This document shows positions 17,620 through 25,752 of a stretch of 64,000 bases of DNA, piece after piece (within the stretch, counting starts at the first letter, position 1; each line of letters begins with the position of its first letter). Source of the stretch: Algibacter sp045066735 (GTDB taxonomy: Bacteria; Bacteroidota; Bacteroidia; Flavobacteriales; Flavobacteriaceae); contig NZ_JBISHH010000004.1 of NCBI RefSeq assembly GCF_045066735.1, forward strand, positions 139,909 to 203,908, read 5' to 3'. The notes beneath the pieces were generated by a model. That model searched no databases, was not told the origin of the DNA, and saw nothing but the letters and a program-made list of their open reading frames with translations. The translations under genes and the position numbers were made by a program.

Positions 17620-19603
17620 TTAATAATGCCTTTAAAGCGGCTTCAAACCTCTTTTTTGGTAAATATTGATTTTCTAAACTTTTCAAAAAAGGAATAGGTG
17701 TTTCTAAACTCGCTACACGTTTTACAGGCGCATCTAAATACTCGAAACACTGCTCCATAATTTGTGCTGAAATATCACTAGCAATACCACCAAACAAAGA
17801 ATCTTCCTGAAGAATAATCGCTTTCCCTGTCTTCTTAACGGAATTAAAAATAGTATTTAAATCTAAGGGTTGTAAACTTCTTAAATCAATAACATCAGCT
17901 GAAATTTGCGGATTATTTTCTAAAACATCTAGCGCCCAATGCACTGCTGCTCCATAAGATATAACGCTAATAGTTCGACCTGTTTTTAGCAAAGATGCTT
18001 TACCTAAAGGAAGTGTATAATAATCTATTGGAACTTCTTGGCGTATACTACGATATAATCCTTTATGCTCAAAAAACATAACCGGATTTGGATCATTAAT
18101 AGCCGAGGCCAATAAGCCCTTCGCATCATAAGGAAATGCCGGATAAACAACTTTTAGTCCAGGTGTTTTTGTAAACCAAGCCTCATTGGTTTGCGAATGA
18201 AATGGGCCAGCTCCAACATCGCCACCACATGGCATTCTAATAACGACATCGGCATTTTGTCCCCATCTGTAATACGATTTTGCCAATAAATTTATAACAG
18301 GATTAAAACCAGAACTCACAAAATCTGCAAATTGCATTTCCACAACACTTTTAATTCCTGCAATAGATAAGCCATAAGCAACTTCAATTATTGCTGATTC
18401 ACAAATAGGTGTATTTCGAATACGTTCCTTACCAAACGCTTCAACAAAGCCTTCGGTTATTTTAAATGCGCCGCCATATTCAGCAATATCCTGCCCCATA
18501 AGAACTAAGTTTTTATCACGCTGCATACTTTGTTCTAAACCTTTGGATATAGCATCAATAAAACGAATTTCTTTAGAGTCTGTATTGTTTTTAATTAATT
18601 CATTTTTAACAGGTTGATATACATCATTTAATTCTATGCTTTTATTTGGGGTTATTTCATTTTCATTAAAAGCCACACTCAAATGCTTATTAATCTCATC
18701 TGAAATATCAACTTTTATTCTATCATTATCCTTTTCATTTAAAATATTATTTTCTTTCAAAAAACATTCAAAATTATAAATAGGATCTTTTTTTGACCAA
18801 ATATCAATGAGTTCCTTCGGAACATATTTTGTGCCACTCGCCTCTTCATGACCACGTATTCTAAAGGTTTTAAATTCAATTAAAACAGGTCTTGGGTTGT
18901 TTCTAATACTTGTCGCTATGTTGCTTATTTTTGTATAAATTTCAAGAATATTATTACCATCAATAATATGTGATTCCATACCATAACCAAGGGCACGATC
19001 CGCAAGGTTTTTACAATTATATTGTTCATTTGTTGGTGTAGACAACCCGTAACCATTATTTTCAATACAGAACAAAACGGGTAATTGCCAAACTGAAGCT
19101 ATATTTAAAGCCTCATGAAAGTCGCCTTCACTTGTGCCTCCTTCTCCTGTAAATACAGCTGTCACGTCATTTTTATTTTTTAATTTTGAAGCTAAAGCAA
19201 TACCATCTGCAACACCCAATTGTGGACCTAAATGCGATATCATTCCTATAATTTTGTACTCCTGCGTACCGAAATGAAACGAGCGATCTCGCCCTTTTGT
19301 AAAACCTGAAGCTTTGCCTTGCCACTGCGCAAATAAGCGACTTAGCGGAATGTTTCTTGTAGTAAAAACCCCTAAATTACGATGCATAGGTAAAATATAT
19401 TCATTTGGTTTTAATGCCATAGTTACACCCACAGAAATAGCTTCTTGTCCAATTCCAGAAAACCATTTACTAATTTTCCCCTGCCTAAGTAACACGAGCA
19501 TTTTTTCTTCTACCAGTCTCGGTATCAGCATATTTTTGTAAAGCGATATTAAAAAAGAAGCATCTAAATTTTGATTTTGATAATTAATTTGGCGAGAAGT
19601 CAT
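17612..19603 (-). CDS. Fused alpha-beta E1 component of a 2-oxoacid dehydrogenase complex
   Basis: The 663-residue thiamine-diphosphate enzyme is an E1 alpha-like half (1-320) joined to an E1 beta-like half (about 340-663). The alpha half has the ThDP motif GEGGTSEGDFHEAL ... ENNGYGLST. The beta half has LMGQDIAEYGGAFKIT, FADFVSSGFNPVINL and PCGGDVGAGPFHSQ. Such fusions occur in Bacteroidota and act on branched-chain 2-oxoacids or pyruvate, feeding an E2-E3 core. E2 and E3 are not nearby. It is convergent with exbD and divergent from the 2OG oxygenase. Confidence 0.88.
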   Translation of the reverse strand: MTSRQINYQNQNLDASFLISLYKNMLIPRLVEEKMLVLLRQGKISKWFSGIGQEAISVGVTMALKPNEYILPMHRNLGVFTTRNIPLSRLFAQWQGKASGFTKGRDRSFHFGTQEYKIIGMISHLGPQLGVADGIALASKLKNKNDVTAVFTGEGGTSEGDFHEALNIASVWQLPVLFCIENNGYGLSTPTNEQYNCKNLADRALGYGMESHIIDGNNILEIYTKISNIATSIRNNPRPVLIEFKTFRIRGHEEASGTKYVPKELIDIWSKKDPIYNFECFLKENNILNEKDNDRIKVDISDEINKHLSVAFNENEITPNKSIELNDVYQPVKNELIKNNTDSKEIRFIDAISKGLEQSMQRDKNLVLMGQDIAEYGGAFKITEGFVEAFGKERIRNTPICESAIIEVAYGLSIAGIKSVVEMQFADFVSSGFNPVINLLAKSYYRWGQNADVVIRMPCGGDVGAGPFHSQTNEAWFTKTPGLKVVYPAFPYDAKGLLASAINDPNPVMFFEHKGLYRSIRQEVPIDYYTLPLGKASLLKTGRTISVISYGAAVHWALDVLENNPQISADVIDLRSLQPLDLNTIFNSVKKTGKAIILQEDSLFGGIASDISAQIMEQCFEYLDAPVKRVASLETPIPFLKSLENQYLPKKRFEAALKALLKY

Positions 19604-19701
19604 AAAACAAATTGTTTAGTATCTCAAATATAAGATAAATGCTAATAAGTGGCAGAACCATATATATAAAATGGAGATTACAAAACTCTCCAATGTTTTT
19701 G

Positions 19702-19709
19702 TACATTTG
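19702..19709 (+). promoter_or_regulatory. Probable -7 box (TACATTTG) of the 2OG oxygenase gene
   Basis: TACATTTG lies 27 bases before the ATG at 19737 and fits TAnnTTTG. The -33 element is not clear. Confidence 0.4.
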
Positions 19710-19736
19710 TATTACACAGATTAAAATTATTTTATA

Positions 19737-20684
19737 ATGAATATAATACCTAGCGTTAATTTAAAAGATTTTACTTCGGGCGATATTAGCAAAAAACAAC
19801 AATTTGTAGATGCCATTGGTAAAGCATATGAAGAGATTGGATTTGTTGCTCTAAAAGGACACTTTCTTGATGATGCTCTAGTCGAAAATCTTTACCAAGA
19901 AGTAAAGAACTTTTTTGAGTTAGATACTGATACAAAACGCAAATATGAAATTCCAGGAATTGGAGGACAACGTGGTTATGTATCTTTTGGAAAAGAAAGT
20001 GCAAAAGGTAAAAAAGAAGGTGATTTAAAGGAGTTTTGGCATTTTGGACAATATGTTGATGACAATGATGAATTGAAAGCTGAATACCCAGAAAATGTTA
20101 TGGTTGAAGAGCTTCCTGAATTTAATAAAATAGGAAAGGAAACTTACCAAATGCTGGAAAAAACCGCCAAATATGTGCTACGCGCCTTGGCATTACATCT
20201 TAATTTAGAAGAAACATATTTCGACAATTACATACATAACGGAAATTCTATATTACGCCCAATACACTACCCTCCGATTACCGAAGAACCAAAAGAAGCT
20301 GTTAGAGCGGCAGCTCATGGTGATATTAATTTAATTACACTTTTAATGGGTGCGCAAGGTCGTGGTTTGCAAGTTCAAAACCACAAAGGCGAATGGATAG
20401 ATGCTATTGCTGAAAATGATGAGTTAATGATTAATGTTGGTGATATGTTATCACGACACACTAATAACAAATTAAAATCTACTATACACCGCGTTGTAAA
20501 CCCGCCTAAAGAGCTTTGGGGAACATCACGTTATTCTATTCCATTTTTCATGCATCCTGTAAGCGCTATGAAATTAGATGTATTAGACGGCTGTATTGAT
20601 GAAAATAACCCAAAGAAATTTGATGATATTACGGCTGGAGAATTTCTAAACGAGCGCTTGATTGAATTAGGCCTTAAGAAATAG
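19737..20684 (+). CDS. Isopenicillin N synthase-like 2-oxoglutarate/Fe(II) oxygenase
   Basis: The 315-residue cytoplasmic enzyme is of the non-haem iron IPNS/flavonol synthase type. The iron triad is visible as His and Asp in AAHGDINLITLL and His in STIHRVVNP; the 2OG-binding Arg-x-Ser is in SRYSIPFF. The N-terminal domain (IGFVALKGH, GQRGYVSFGKE) is the typical DIOX_N fold. The family hydroxylates or desaturates small molecules and sometimes makes ethylene or antibiotics. There is no biosynthetic cluster here, so the substrate is unknown. It stands alone, 73 bp upstream of the eIF1-like gene. Confidence 0.85.
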   Translation: MNIIPSVNLKDFTSGDISKKQQFVDAIGKAYEEIGFVALKGHFLDDALVENLYQEVKNFFELDTDTKRKYEIPGIGGQRGYVSFGKESAKGKKEGDLKEFWHFGQYVDDNDELKAEYPENVMVEELPEFNKIGKETYQMLEKTAKYVLRALALHLNLEETYFDNYIHNGNSILRPIHYPPITEEPKEAVRAAAHGDINLITLLMGAQGRGLQVQNHKGEWIDAIAENDELMINVGDMLSRHTNNKLKSTIHRVVNPPKELWGTSRYSIPFFMHPVSAMKLDVLDGCIDENNPKKFDDITAGEFLNERLIELGLKK

Positions 20685-20757
20685 TAATAACCCCAAACTT
20701 CTGTTTTAGTTTAATAGCCAAATAGCAATGAATATATTGTTACCCTAAAATTAATTT

Positions 20758-21087
20758 ATGGATTTACAAGACCAATTAAAAAACCTTTTTCCCGAACATA
20801 TTGAAGAGGAAACTCCCGAAAGTAAGCAGAACACATCCGATATTTGGATGCAAGACGAACCCATACTTTGTAAATATGAAAAGCGTAAAGGCAAACCCAT
20901 TACTATTTTAGATGGCTATACGGGTGCTACTGAAGATTTTAAAATTTTAGCCAAAGAAATAAAAACTAAACTCAGTGTTGGTGGTAGCTTTAAAGATGAT
21001 AAAATTATAATCCAAGGTGATTACAGAGATAAAATTATGGAGATGTTGAAAGCAAAAGGGTTTAACGTAAAACGTGTTGGAGGTTAA
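20758..21087 (+). CDS. Translation initiation factor of the SUI1/eIF1 (YciH) family
   Basis: The 109-residue protein has the SUI1 core in its second half (YEKRKGKPITILDGYTGATED, first residue about 40; then VGGSFKDDKIIIQGDYRDKI and MLKAKGFNVKRVGG). This is the bacterial YciH form of eIF1, thought to affect start-codon fidelity at the ribosome; its bacterial role remains poorly defined. The N-terminal 35 residues are acidic and variable. It opens a four-gene unit: the next start is 3 bp after its stop. Confidence 0.88.
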   Translation: MDLQDQLKNLFPEHIEEETPESKQNTSDIWMQDEPILCKYEKRKGKPITILDGYTGATEDFKILAKEIKTKLSVGGSFKDDKIIIQGDYRDKIMEMLKAKGFNVKRVGG

Positions 21088-21090
21088 TTT

Positions 21091-22035
21091 ATGAGCAAAG
21101 AGTTACTGCATATTACAAACGGAGGACATTTATCTGGCCGTTTAACAGAATTGGAAATTCCTGGAGAACAATTAACTTGGCAAGAAATATTTTGTGAGGG
21201 GCGAACATTAGAAACTATACATTGTAAAGAATCTATTGAAGTACGTAGATCATTTTTAAATGATTTCTATGATATTGATTTAGATTTGAAAAAGGTAGAT
21301 ACCGCACTAGAAATACTAGACCACGCGGAGGAAAAATATTCCGAAATTATTCTTTGGTTCGATTACGATTTGTTTTCGCACGTTAATATGCTAGCTGTGA
21401 TAAGCCTTATTAAACAGAAAAAGATAAAACTTCCTATATATTTAGTTTGTAGCGGGAGAATACCAGGGAATAAAAGCTTAACGAGTTTAATGGAGCTAAA
21501 CACGTCTCAGTTTTTAAATCAATACAAAACAAAGGTTGCTTTAAATGATGAGGATATCGATATGGCAACAACTGTATGGGCTATTTACTGCGGTAAAGAT
21601 CATAATTTGTTGAAACCATTTATTGTAAAAGGATCTAGTTTTAAATACCTTAGTAATTGCTTAAAGGCACATTTAGAACGCTTTCCAGATTCTAAAGATG
21701 GGTTAAATATTTTAGAGCGTAACATTCTCGAAATTGTTCGTGATAATATAATTAAATCCAAACATCATTTATTGGGTTATGCTTTAAATTACCAAGGGTA
21801 TTACGGATATCGGGATTTACAATTAGCTAGATCTATTGATAAATTGAGTATTTTTTTAAATGAAGAAGAAAACAGCATTACACTTAATAGAGATGGGCAT
21901 GAAGCGCTTTTAGCTCAGCATAATTTTTCTAAAGAGGTTGATAGTGATATGCAATTTGGTGGTGTTAAAAAATACGATTTCCAATTTAGTAAACCATTAA
22001 ACAAACTAGTAAAAACTGTATCGAATGCCAATTAA
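21091..22035 (+). CDS. DUF1835-domain protein
   Basis: The 314-residue protein begins LLHITNGGHLSGRLTELEIPG, the typical DUF1835 start (residues 5-25), and continues with EILDHAEEKYSEIILWFDYDL, another conserved block near residue 85. The C-terminal half is helical, with RDGHEALLAQ at the end resembling the DUF3658-like partner region. The family has no assigned activity. There is no signal peptide, so it is cytoplasmic. It overlaps the downstream phosphorylase gene by 11 bp, which points to coupled translation. Confidence 0.75.
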   Translation: MSKELLHITNGGHLSGRLTELEIPGEQLTWQEIFCEGRTLETIHCKESIEVRRSFLNDFYDIDLDLKKVDTALEILDHAEEKYSEIILWFDYDLFSHVNMLAVISLIKQKKIKLPIYLVCSGRIPGNKSLTSLMELNTSQFLNQYKTKVALNDEDIDMATTVWAIYCGKDHNLLKPFIVKGSSFKYLSNCLKAHLERFPDSKDGLNILERNILEIVRDNIIKSKHHLLGYALNYQGYYGYRDLQLARSIDKLSIFLNEEENSITLNRDGHEALLAQHNFSKEVDSDMQFGGVKKYDFQFSKPLNKLVKTVSNAN

Positions 22036-22900
22036 AGAGTCTGAATTAATATTAAATCCGGATGGTAGTGTTTATCATCTAAATTTAAAACCCGAAAACA
22101 TAGCGAAAACCATCATATTTGTTGGTGACCCAGATCGCGTTTCAAAAATAACCGAGCATTTCAATTCAATTGAATTCACAACTCACAAGCGTGAATTTAA
22201 AACAGAAACAGGTCTCTATAAAGGCAAACGTTTATCTGTTATTTCTACAGGTATTGGTGCTGATAACATTGATATTGTCTTGAATGAATTGGACGCTTTA
22301 GTTAATATAAACCTAGAAACTAGAGAAATTAATAAAGATTTAGTTAGTCTAGATATTGTAAGAATAGGTACTTCTGGGTCTTTACAAAGTGATATTCCTG
22401 TTGATTCATTTTTAATGAGTTCTCACGGTATGGATATAAACGGTATGCTTCATTCATATCAAACAGAAAACATTTCGCACCCTATTATTGAGGATGCTTT
22501 TGTTGCACATAGCGATTGGGATAAAAACAAATCGACACCTGTTATTGTTGAAAAAAGTAATGAACTTGCTGAAAAGTTTAAAGATGAAAAAGTAAAGCTT
22601 CATCAAGGTATTACAGTTACGGCTAACGGGTTTTATGGTCCTCAAGGTCGTGTGCTTCGTTTACCGCTTCGGGATTCAGAATTGAATAACAAAATTGATA
22701 GTTTCAAATTTAAAGATTACCGTATTACAAATCTAGAAATGGAAACATCGGCCATTTACGGTTTATCTAAACTATTGGGGCATCGTGCCGTATCTTTAAA
22801 CGCTATTATCGCCAATAGAGCAAATGGTACCTTTAGCGATAATCCAGAAAAAATCGTTAATAGTTTAATCCAATTTTCATTAAATAAAATAATTGCTTAG
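22025..22900 (+). CDS. Nucleoside (uridine-type) phosphorylase
   Basis: The 291-residue protein is of the PNP/UDP phosphorylase family. It shows the phosphate-binding start VGDPDRVSKI, the IGTSGSLQSD block, and the substrate-site LEMETSAIYGLSKLLGH. These enzymes split nucleosides with phosphate to base and ribose 1-phosphate. The family's fold fits uridine phosphorylase best, but base specificity cannot be fixed by eye. It overlaps the DUF1835 gene and is followed 12 bp later by a substrate-binding protein, suggesting a pyrimidine or base salvage theme. Confidence 0.85.
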   Translation: MPIKESELILNPDGSVYHLNLKPENIAKTIIFVGDPDRVSKITEHFNSIEFTTHKREFKTETGLYKGKRLSVISTGIGADNIDIVLNELDALVNINLETREINKDLVSLDIVRIGTSGSLQSDIPVDSFLMSSHGMDINGMLHSYQTENISHPIIEDAFVAHSDWDKNKSTPVIVEKSNELAEKFKDEKVKLHQGITVTANGFYGPQGRVLRLPLRDSELNNKIDSFKFKDYRITNLEMETSAIYGLSKLLGHRAVSLNAIIANRANGTFSDNPEKIVNSLIQFSLNKIIA

Positions 22901-22912
22901 TACCTCATAATC

Positions 22913-23767
22913 ATGACAAAAGTAAATATAGGCGGTGTGCCAGAACACTTTAATTTAGCTTGGTATTTAACCCTAAAAGAAGGTGAGTATAAAGATAAAA
23001 ACATAAACCTTCGTTGGCACGATTATTACGGTGGTACTGGTGCCATGTGCAAAGCGTTGCGAGATGGAGATATAGATATTGCCGTAATTTTAACAGAAGG
23101 TATTGTAAAAGATATTATTGCTGGAAACCCGAGTAAAATTGTACAAACATTTGTGCAAACACCTTTACATTGGGGCGTGCATGTCGCACAAAATTCTACA
23201 TACAAAACTGTAGCAGATTTAAAAGGAACCAAAGCAGCTATTAGCCGTTATGGATCTGGTTCTCATTTAATGGCCTATATAAATGCACAAAACCATAAAT
23301 GGGATTTAGAAAAAGATCTCGATTTTGAAGTTATAAAAAATCTTGATGGCGCTGTAGAAGGATTGACTGAAGGCAGAGGCGATTACTTTTTATGGGAAAA
23401 ATTTACGACTAAACCTTTAGTAGATAATGGTGTTTTTAGACGAATTGATAATTGTCCATCTCCATGGCCTTGTTTTGTAATTGCAGTTCGTGAAGATTTT
23501 ATAAAAAATAATGAAGCTGAATTAAAAACAATTCTTGATATAATTAATAACACTACTAGAGAGTTTAAAGATATCCCAAGTATTGACAAAACTATAGCTA
23601 ACCGTTATGAGCAACAATTAGAAGATGTTCAAGAATGGTTAGGTATAACAGAGTGGTCTCAAGAATTAATAGACAAAGACATACTGAATAACGTGCAAAA
23701 AGAATTATTTGCTCTAAATATTATTCCTGAGATAGTAGATTATGAAACCTTAACACACAAATTATAA
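22913..23767 (+). CDS. Substrate-binding-protein-like (TauA/NMT1-type) protein lacking a signal peptide
   Basis: The 284-residue protein has the two-lobed periplasmic-binding fold of the TauA/SsuA/ThiY group: KVNIGGVPEHFNLAWYL, ALRDGDIDIAVILTEG, LKGTKAAISRYGSGSH, GRGDYFLWEKFTT. It begins directly with the mature fold (MTKVNIGG) and there is no upstream in-frame signal, so it should be cytoplasmic. No ABC permease or ATPase gene is adjacent. It could be a cytoplasmic ligand-binding protein or an enzyme derived from this fold, as known for some thiamine and menaquinone pathway proteins. It closes the operon at a strong terminator. Confidence 0.8.
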   Translation: MTKVNIGGVPEHFNLAWYLTLKEGEYKDKNINLRWHDYYGGTGAMCKALRDGDIDIAVILTEGIVKDIIAGNPSKIVQTFVQTPLHWGVHVAQNSTYKTVADLKGTKAAISRYGSGSHLMAYINAQNHKWDLEKDLDFEVIKNLDGAVEGLTEGRGDYFLWEKFTTKPLVDNGVFRRIDNCPSPWPCFVIAVREDFIKNNEAELKTILDIINNTTREFKDIPSIDKTIANRYEQQLEDVQEWLGITEWSQELIDKDILNNVQKELFALNIIPEIVDYETLTHKL

Positions 23768-23784
23768 TCACTTATAAAACAACA

Positions 23785-23827
23785 AAAAGCCCATTTAGAC
23801 GAATGTTTAAATGGGCTTTTTTTATTT
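23785..23827 (+). terminator. Rho-independent terminator of the eIF1-like operon
   Basis: AAAAAGCCCATTTA and TAAATGGGCTTTTT form a 14-bp stem followed by a T run. It may also act for the converging NnrDE gene, whose stop is at 23856. Confidence 0.85.
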
Positions 23828-23855
23828 ATTAGAAATCTCGGTATACGAAGTTTAT

Positions 23856-25409
23856 TTAAGGTTTTGGCTCCTCTGCCTCTACTTGCTCCGGTGGTTCTGG
23901 TTGTTTGAACAAATCGATAAACGCTTGCCCCATATTATCAATAACATGGCTAGCAATTAAACTTTGATAACCATAATCTTCAACAGCGATATCTGCAGCT
24001 TTACCATGTAAGTACACTCCAAAAATAGCGGCTACCACAGGATGATAACCTTGAGAAATTAAACCTGTAATAATACCCGTTAACACATCTCCACTTCCGG
24101 CTGTAGCCAATCCGGGATTTCCGGTGGTATTGACATAAAGTGTATCATCAAAAACAGTAATGCTATTAGCACCTTTAACTACAACAATCACTTTATATTT
24201 ATTAGAGAAAGCTTTAACTTTTTCTAATTTATCAAAATCGTTCTCCCAACTACCTATTAAACGTTCTAATTCTTTTGGGTGCGGCGTTAAAACTGTTTCT
24301 GCTGGTAATAGTTTTAGTAAACTTTCCTTTTTAGCCAATAAATTAATACCATCAGCATCTATAACAAGCGGCTTTTTGTTGGTTTTCAAAAAGGCTTCAA
24401 ATGCTTTCTGAGACTCTGTATCTGTTCCTAAGCCAACACCAATAGCAATTACGGTTGGTTCTATATCAAACTTTATATTTGTTATTTTTTCTTCATTAGT
24501 ATCTGTAATTACCATCACTTCTGGTAGCGCCGTTTGTAACACATTGTAGCCACATTTTGGAACATAAGCACTAACTAAACCTGCCCCTGCGGAAAGTGTT
24601 GAACGACTCGCTAAAGAAACTGCACCTATTTTACCATAACTCCCTCCAATAATCAAAGCGTGCCCAAATTGCCCTTTATGAGAAAATTTTTCGCGAGGTA
24701 TATAATTTGGTAATACTTCATTCTTACCAATTAATTGCACTTCGGTTTGTGTAGTCGATAAAAATTCAGGATCTAAACCAATATCTAATACTTCCCATTG
24801 TACCGTATATTTAGCCGTTTCTGGTAAAAAGAAAACAAGTTTAGGTGAAGCAAAACTAAGCGTATAGCCAGCATGCACCACAGCATCTTCATCTGTAACA
24901 GCTTTATCTGTATATAATCCAGAAGGAATATCCACAGCCAAAGTAAACGCTTTAGAGGCTCTAAAATGAAGGAATAAGTTCTTAACCCATTCATCTACAG
25001 GTCTATTTAAACCAATTCCAAAAACACAATCTACAATAATATCTTGTGGTTCTATTGCTGGAAAATCTTCTTTACATTTTAAAAGTGTTGGCCACTTTTT
25101 TGTTACATTTTTAATGCGATCGTAATTAATTAAAAAATCTTTAGATCGTTTATCACTGCAGTTCACCACAAAAGTATTTACGTTGTAACCCGCTAAAATT
25201 AAATGCCTTGCCAAAACCAAACCATCGCCACCATTATTACCTATACCGCAAAAAACATGTATCGGCACTTGGGCACCTTGCATGCGTAAATCGATCCAAT
25301 TAAAAATCTGACTTCCTGCACGCTCCATTAAATCGGTTGATGAAATTTGTTGCTTTTCGGCTGTAATTTTATCGCCTTCGTAAATTTGCTCTTTTGAAAA
25401 TATTTTCAT
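23856..25409 (-). CDS. nnr: Bifunctional NAD(P)H-hydrate epimerase/dehydratase
   Basis: The 517-residue protein repairs damaged NAD(P)H hydrates. The N-terminal YjeF epimerase domain (about 1-215) has DLMERAGSQIF and the Gly-rich FCGIGNNGGDGLVLARHL. The C-terminal ATP/ADP-dependent dehydratase domain (about 230-500), a ribokinase relative, has HKGQFGHALIIGGSYGKIGA, VLTPHPKELERL and the catalytic ATAGSGDVLTGIITGLI. The tail is Pro/Glu-rich. It is divergent from the thr operon, with about 120 bp before that operon's promoter. Confidence 0.93.
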   Translation of the reverse strand: MKIFSKEQIYEGDKITAEKQQISSTDLMERAGSQIFNWIDLRMQGAQVPIHVFCGIGNNGGDGLVLARHLILAGYNVNTFVVNCSDKRSKDFLINYDRIKNVTKKWPTLLKCKEDFPAIEPQDIIVDCVFGIGLNRPVDEWVKNLFLHFRASKAFTLAVDIPSGLYTDKAVTDEDAVVHAGYTLSFASPKLVFFLPETAKYTVQWEVLDIGLDPEFLSTTQTEVQLIGKNEVLPNYIPREKFSHKGQFGHALIIGGSYGKIGAVSLASRSTLSAGAGLVSAYVPKCGYNVLQTALPEVMVITDTNEEKITNIKFDIEPTVIAIGVGLGTDTESQKAFEAFLKTNKKPLVIDADGINLLAKKESLLKLLPAETVLTPHPKELERLIGSWENDFDKLEKVKAFSNKYKVIVVVKGANSITVFDDTLYVNTTGNPGLATAGSGDVLTGIITGLISQGYHPVVAAIFGVYLHGKAADIAVEDYGYQSLIASHVIDNMGQAFIDLFKQPEPPEQVEAEEPKP

Positions 25410-25533
25410 TAATAGTATTATTATTGATTTTTCAATCCTTCTTAAACTTTGTCGCTTTTTTTCTATGAAAATCGCAACTATATAAGAATTCTATAAAAAA
25501 TTTATTTTAGTTTTTTTATAAGGTTAAAAGTAA

Positions 25534-25541
25534 TACTTTTG
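25534..25541 (+). promoter_or_regulatory. Probable -7 box (TACTTTTG) of the thr operon
   Basis: TACTTTTG fits TAnnTTTG. Transcription would start near 25548, about 14 bases before the leader peptide ATG at 25562. A T-rich run, not a clean TTG, sits at the -33 position. Confidence 0.5.
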
Positions 25542-25561
25542 AAACATATTATATAACTATA

Positions 25562-25669
25562 ATGATTCAATTCAACCAAAATATAAATGCTACAGCTTCT
25601 TTTTCTACAAAAGGAACGGCTACTATTTTGGCTACAACTACAATTATTACAACCCTTTGGGGTTGCTAA
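25562..25669 (+). CDS. thrL: Threonine operon leader peptide (35 aa, Thr/Ile-rich)
   Basis: This open frame starts MIQFNQNINATASFSTKG and continues with TATILATTTIITTLWGC, then TAA. It has 9 Thr and 5 Ile in 35 codons, concentrated in the run ATTTIITT at residues 24-31. It lies between a predicted promoter and a terminator, with the bifunctional thrA ATG 83 bp after its stop. This matches the logic of the E. coli thrL attenuator: a ribosome that stalls at Thr or Ile codons would favour an antiterminator. The sequence is not similar to E. coli ThrL. The peptide itself probably has no function beyond being translated. Confidence is high from composition and position. Confidence 0.88.
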   Translation: MIQFNQNINATASFSTKGTATILATTTIITTLWGC

Positions 25670-25737
25670 TTATATATTCTTCAGGCAATATTTGCGATTT
25701 TAAAAATCGCATAATCAAAAATATTTTTTTTAATTTT
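25650..25737 (+). promoter_or_regulatory. thr attenuator: leader hairpin and terminator
   Basis: CAACCC-TTTG-GGGTTG (25650-25665) forms a perfect hairpin over the last leader codons. Downstream, the palindrome TGCGATTTT-A-AAAATCGCA (25693-25711) nests in an outer stem AATATT (25687-25692)/AATATT (25720-25725) and is followed by T-rich sequence to 25737: a rho-independent terminator. TTGC at 25663-25666 can pair with GCAA at 25685-25688, a short candidate antiterminator that would disturb the outer terminator stem. The pairing choice is inference. Confidence 0.7.
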
Positions 25738-25752
25738 TCAATTCATTAAAAC

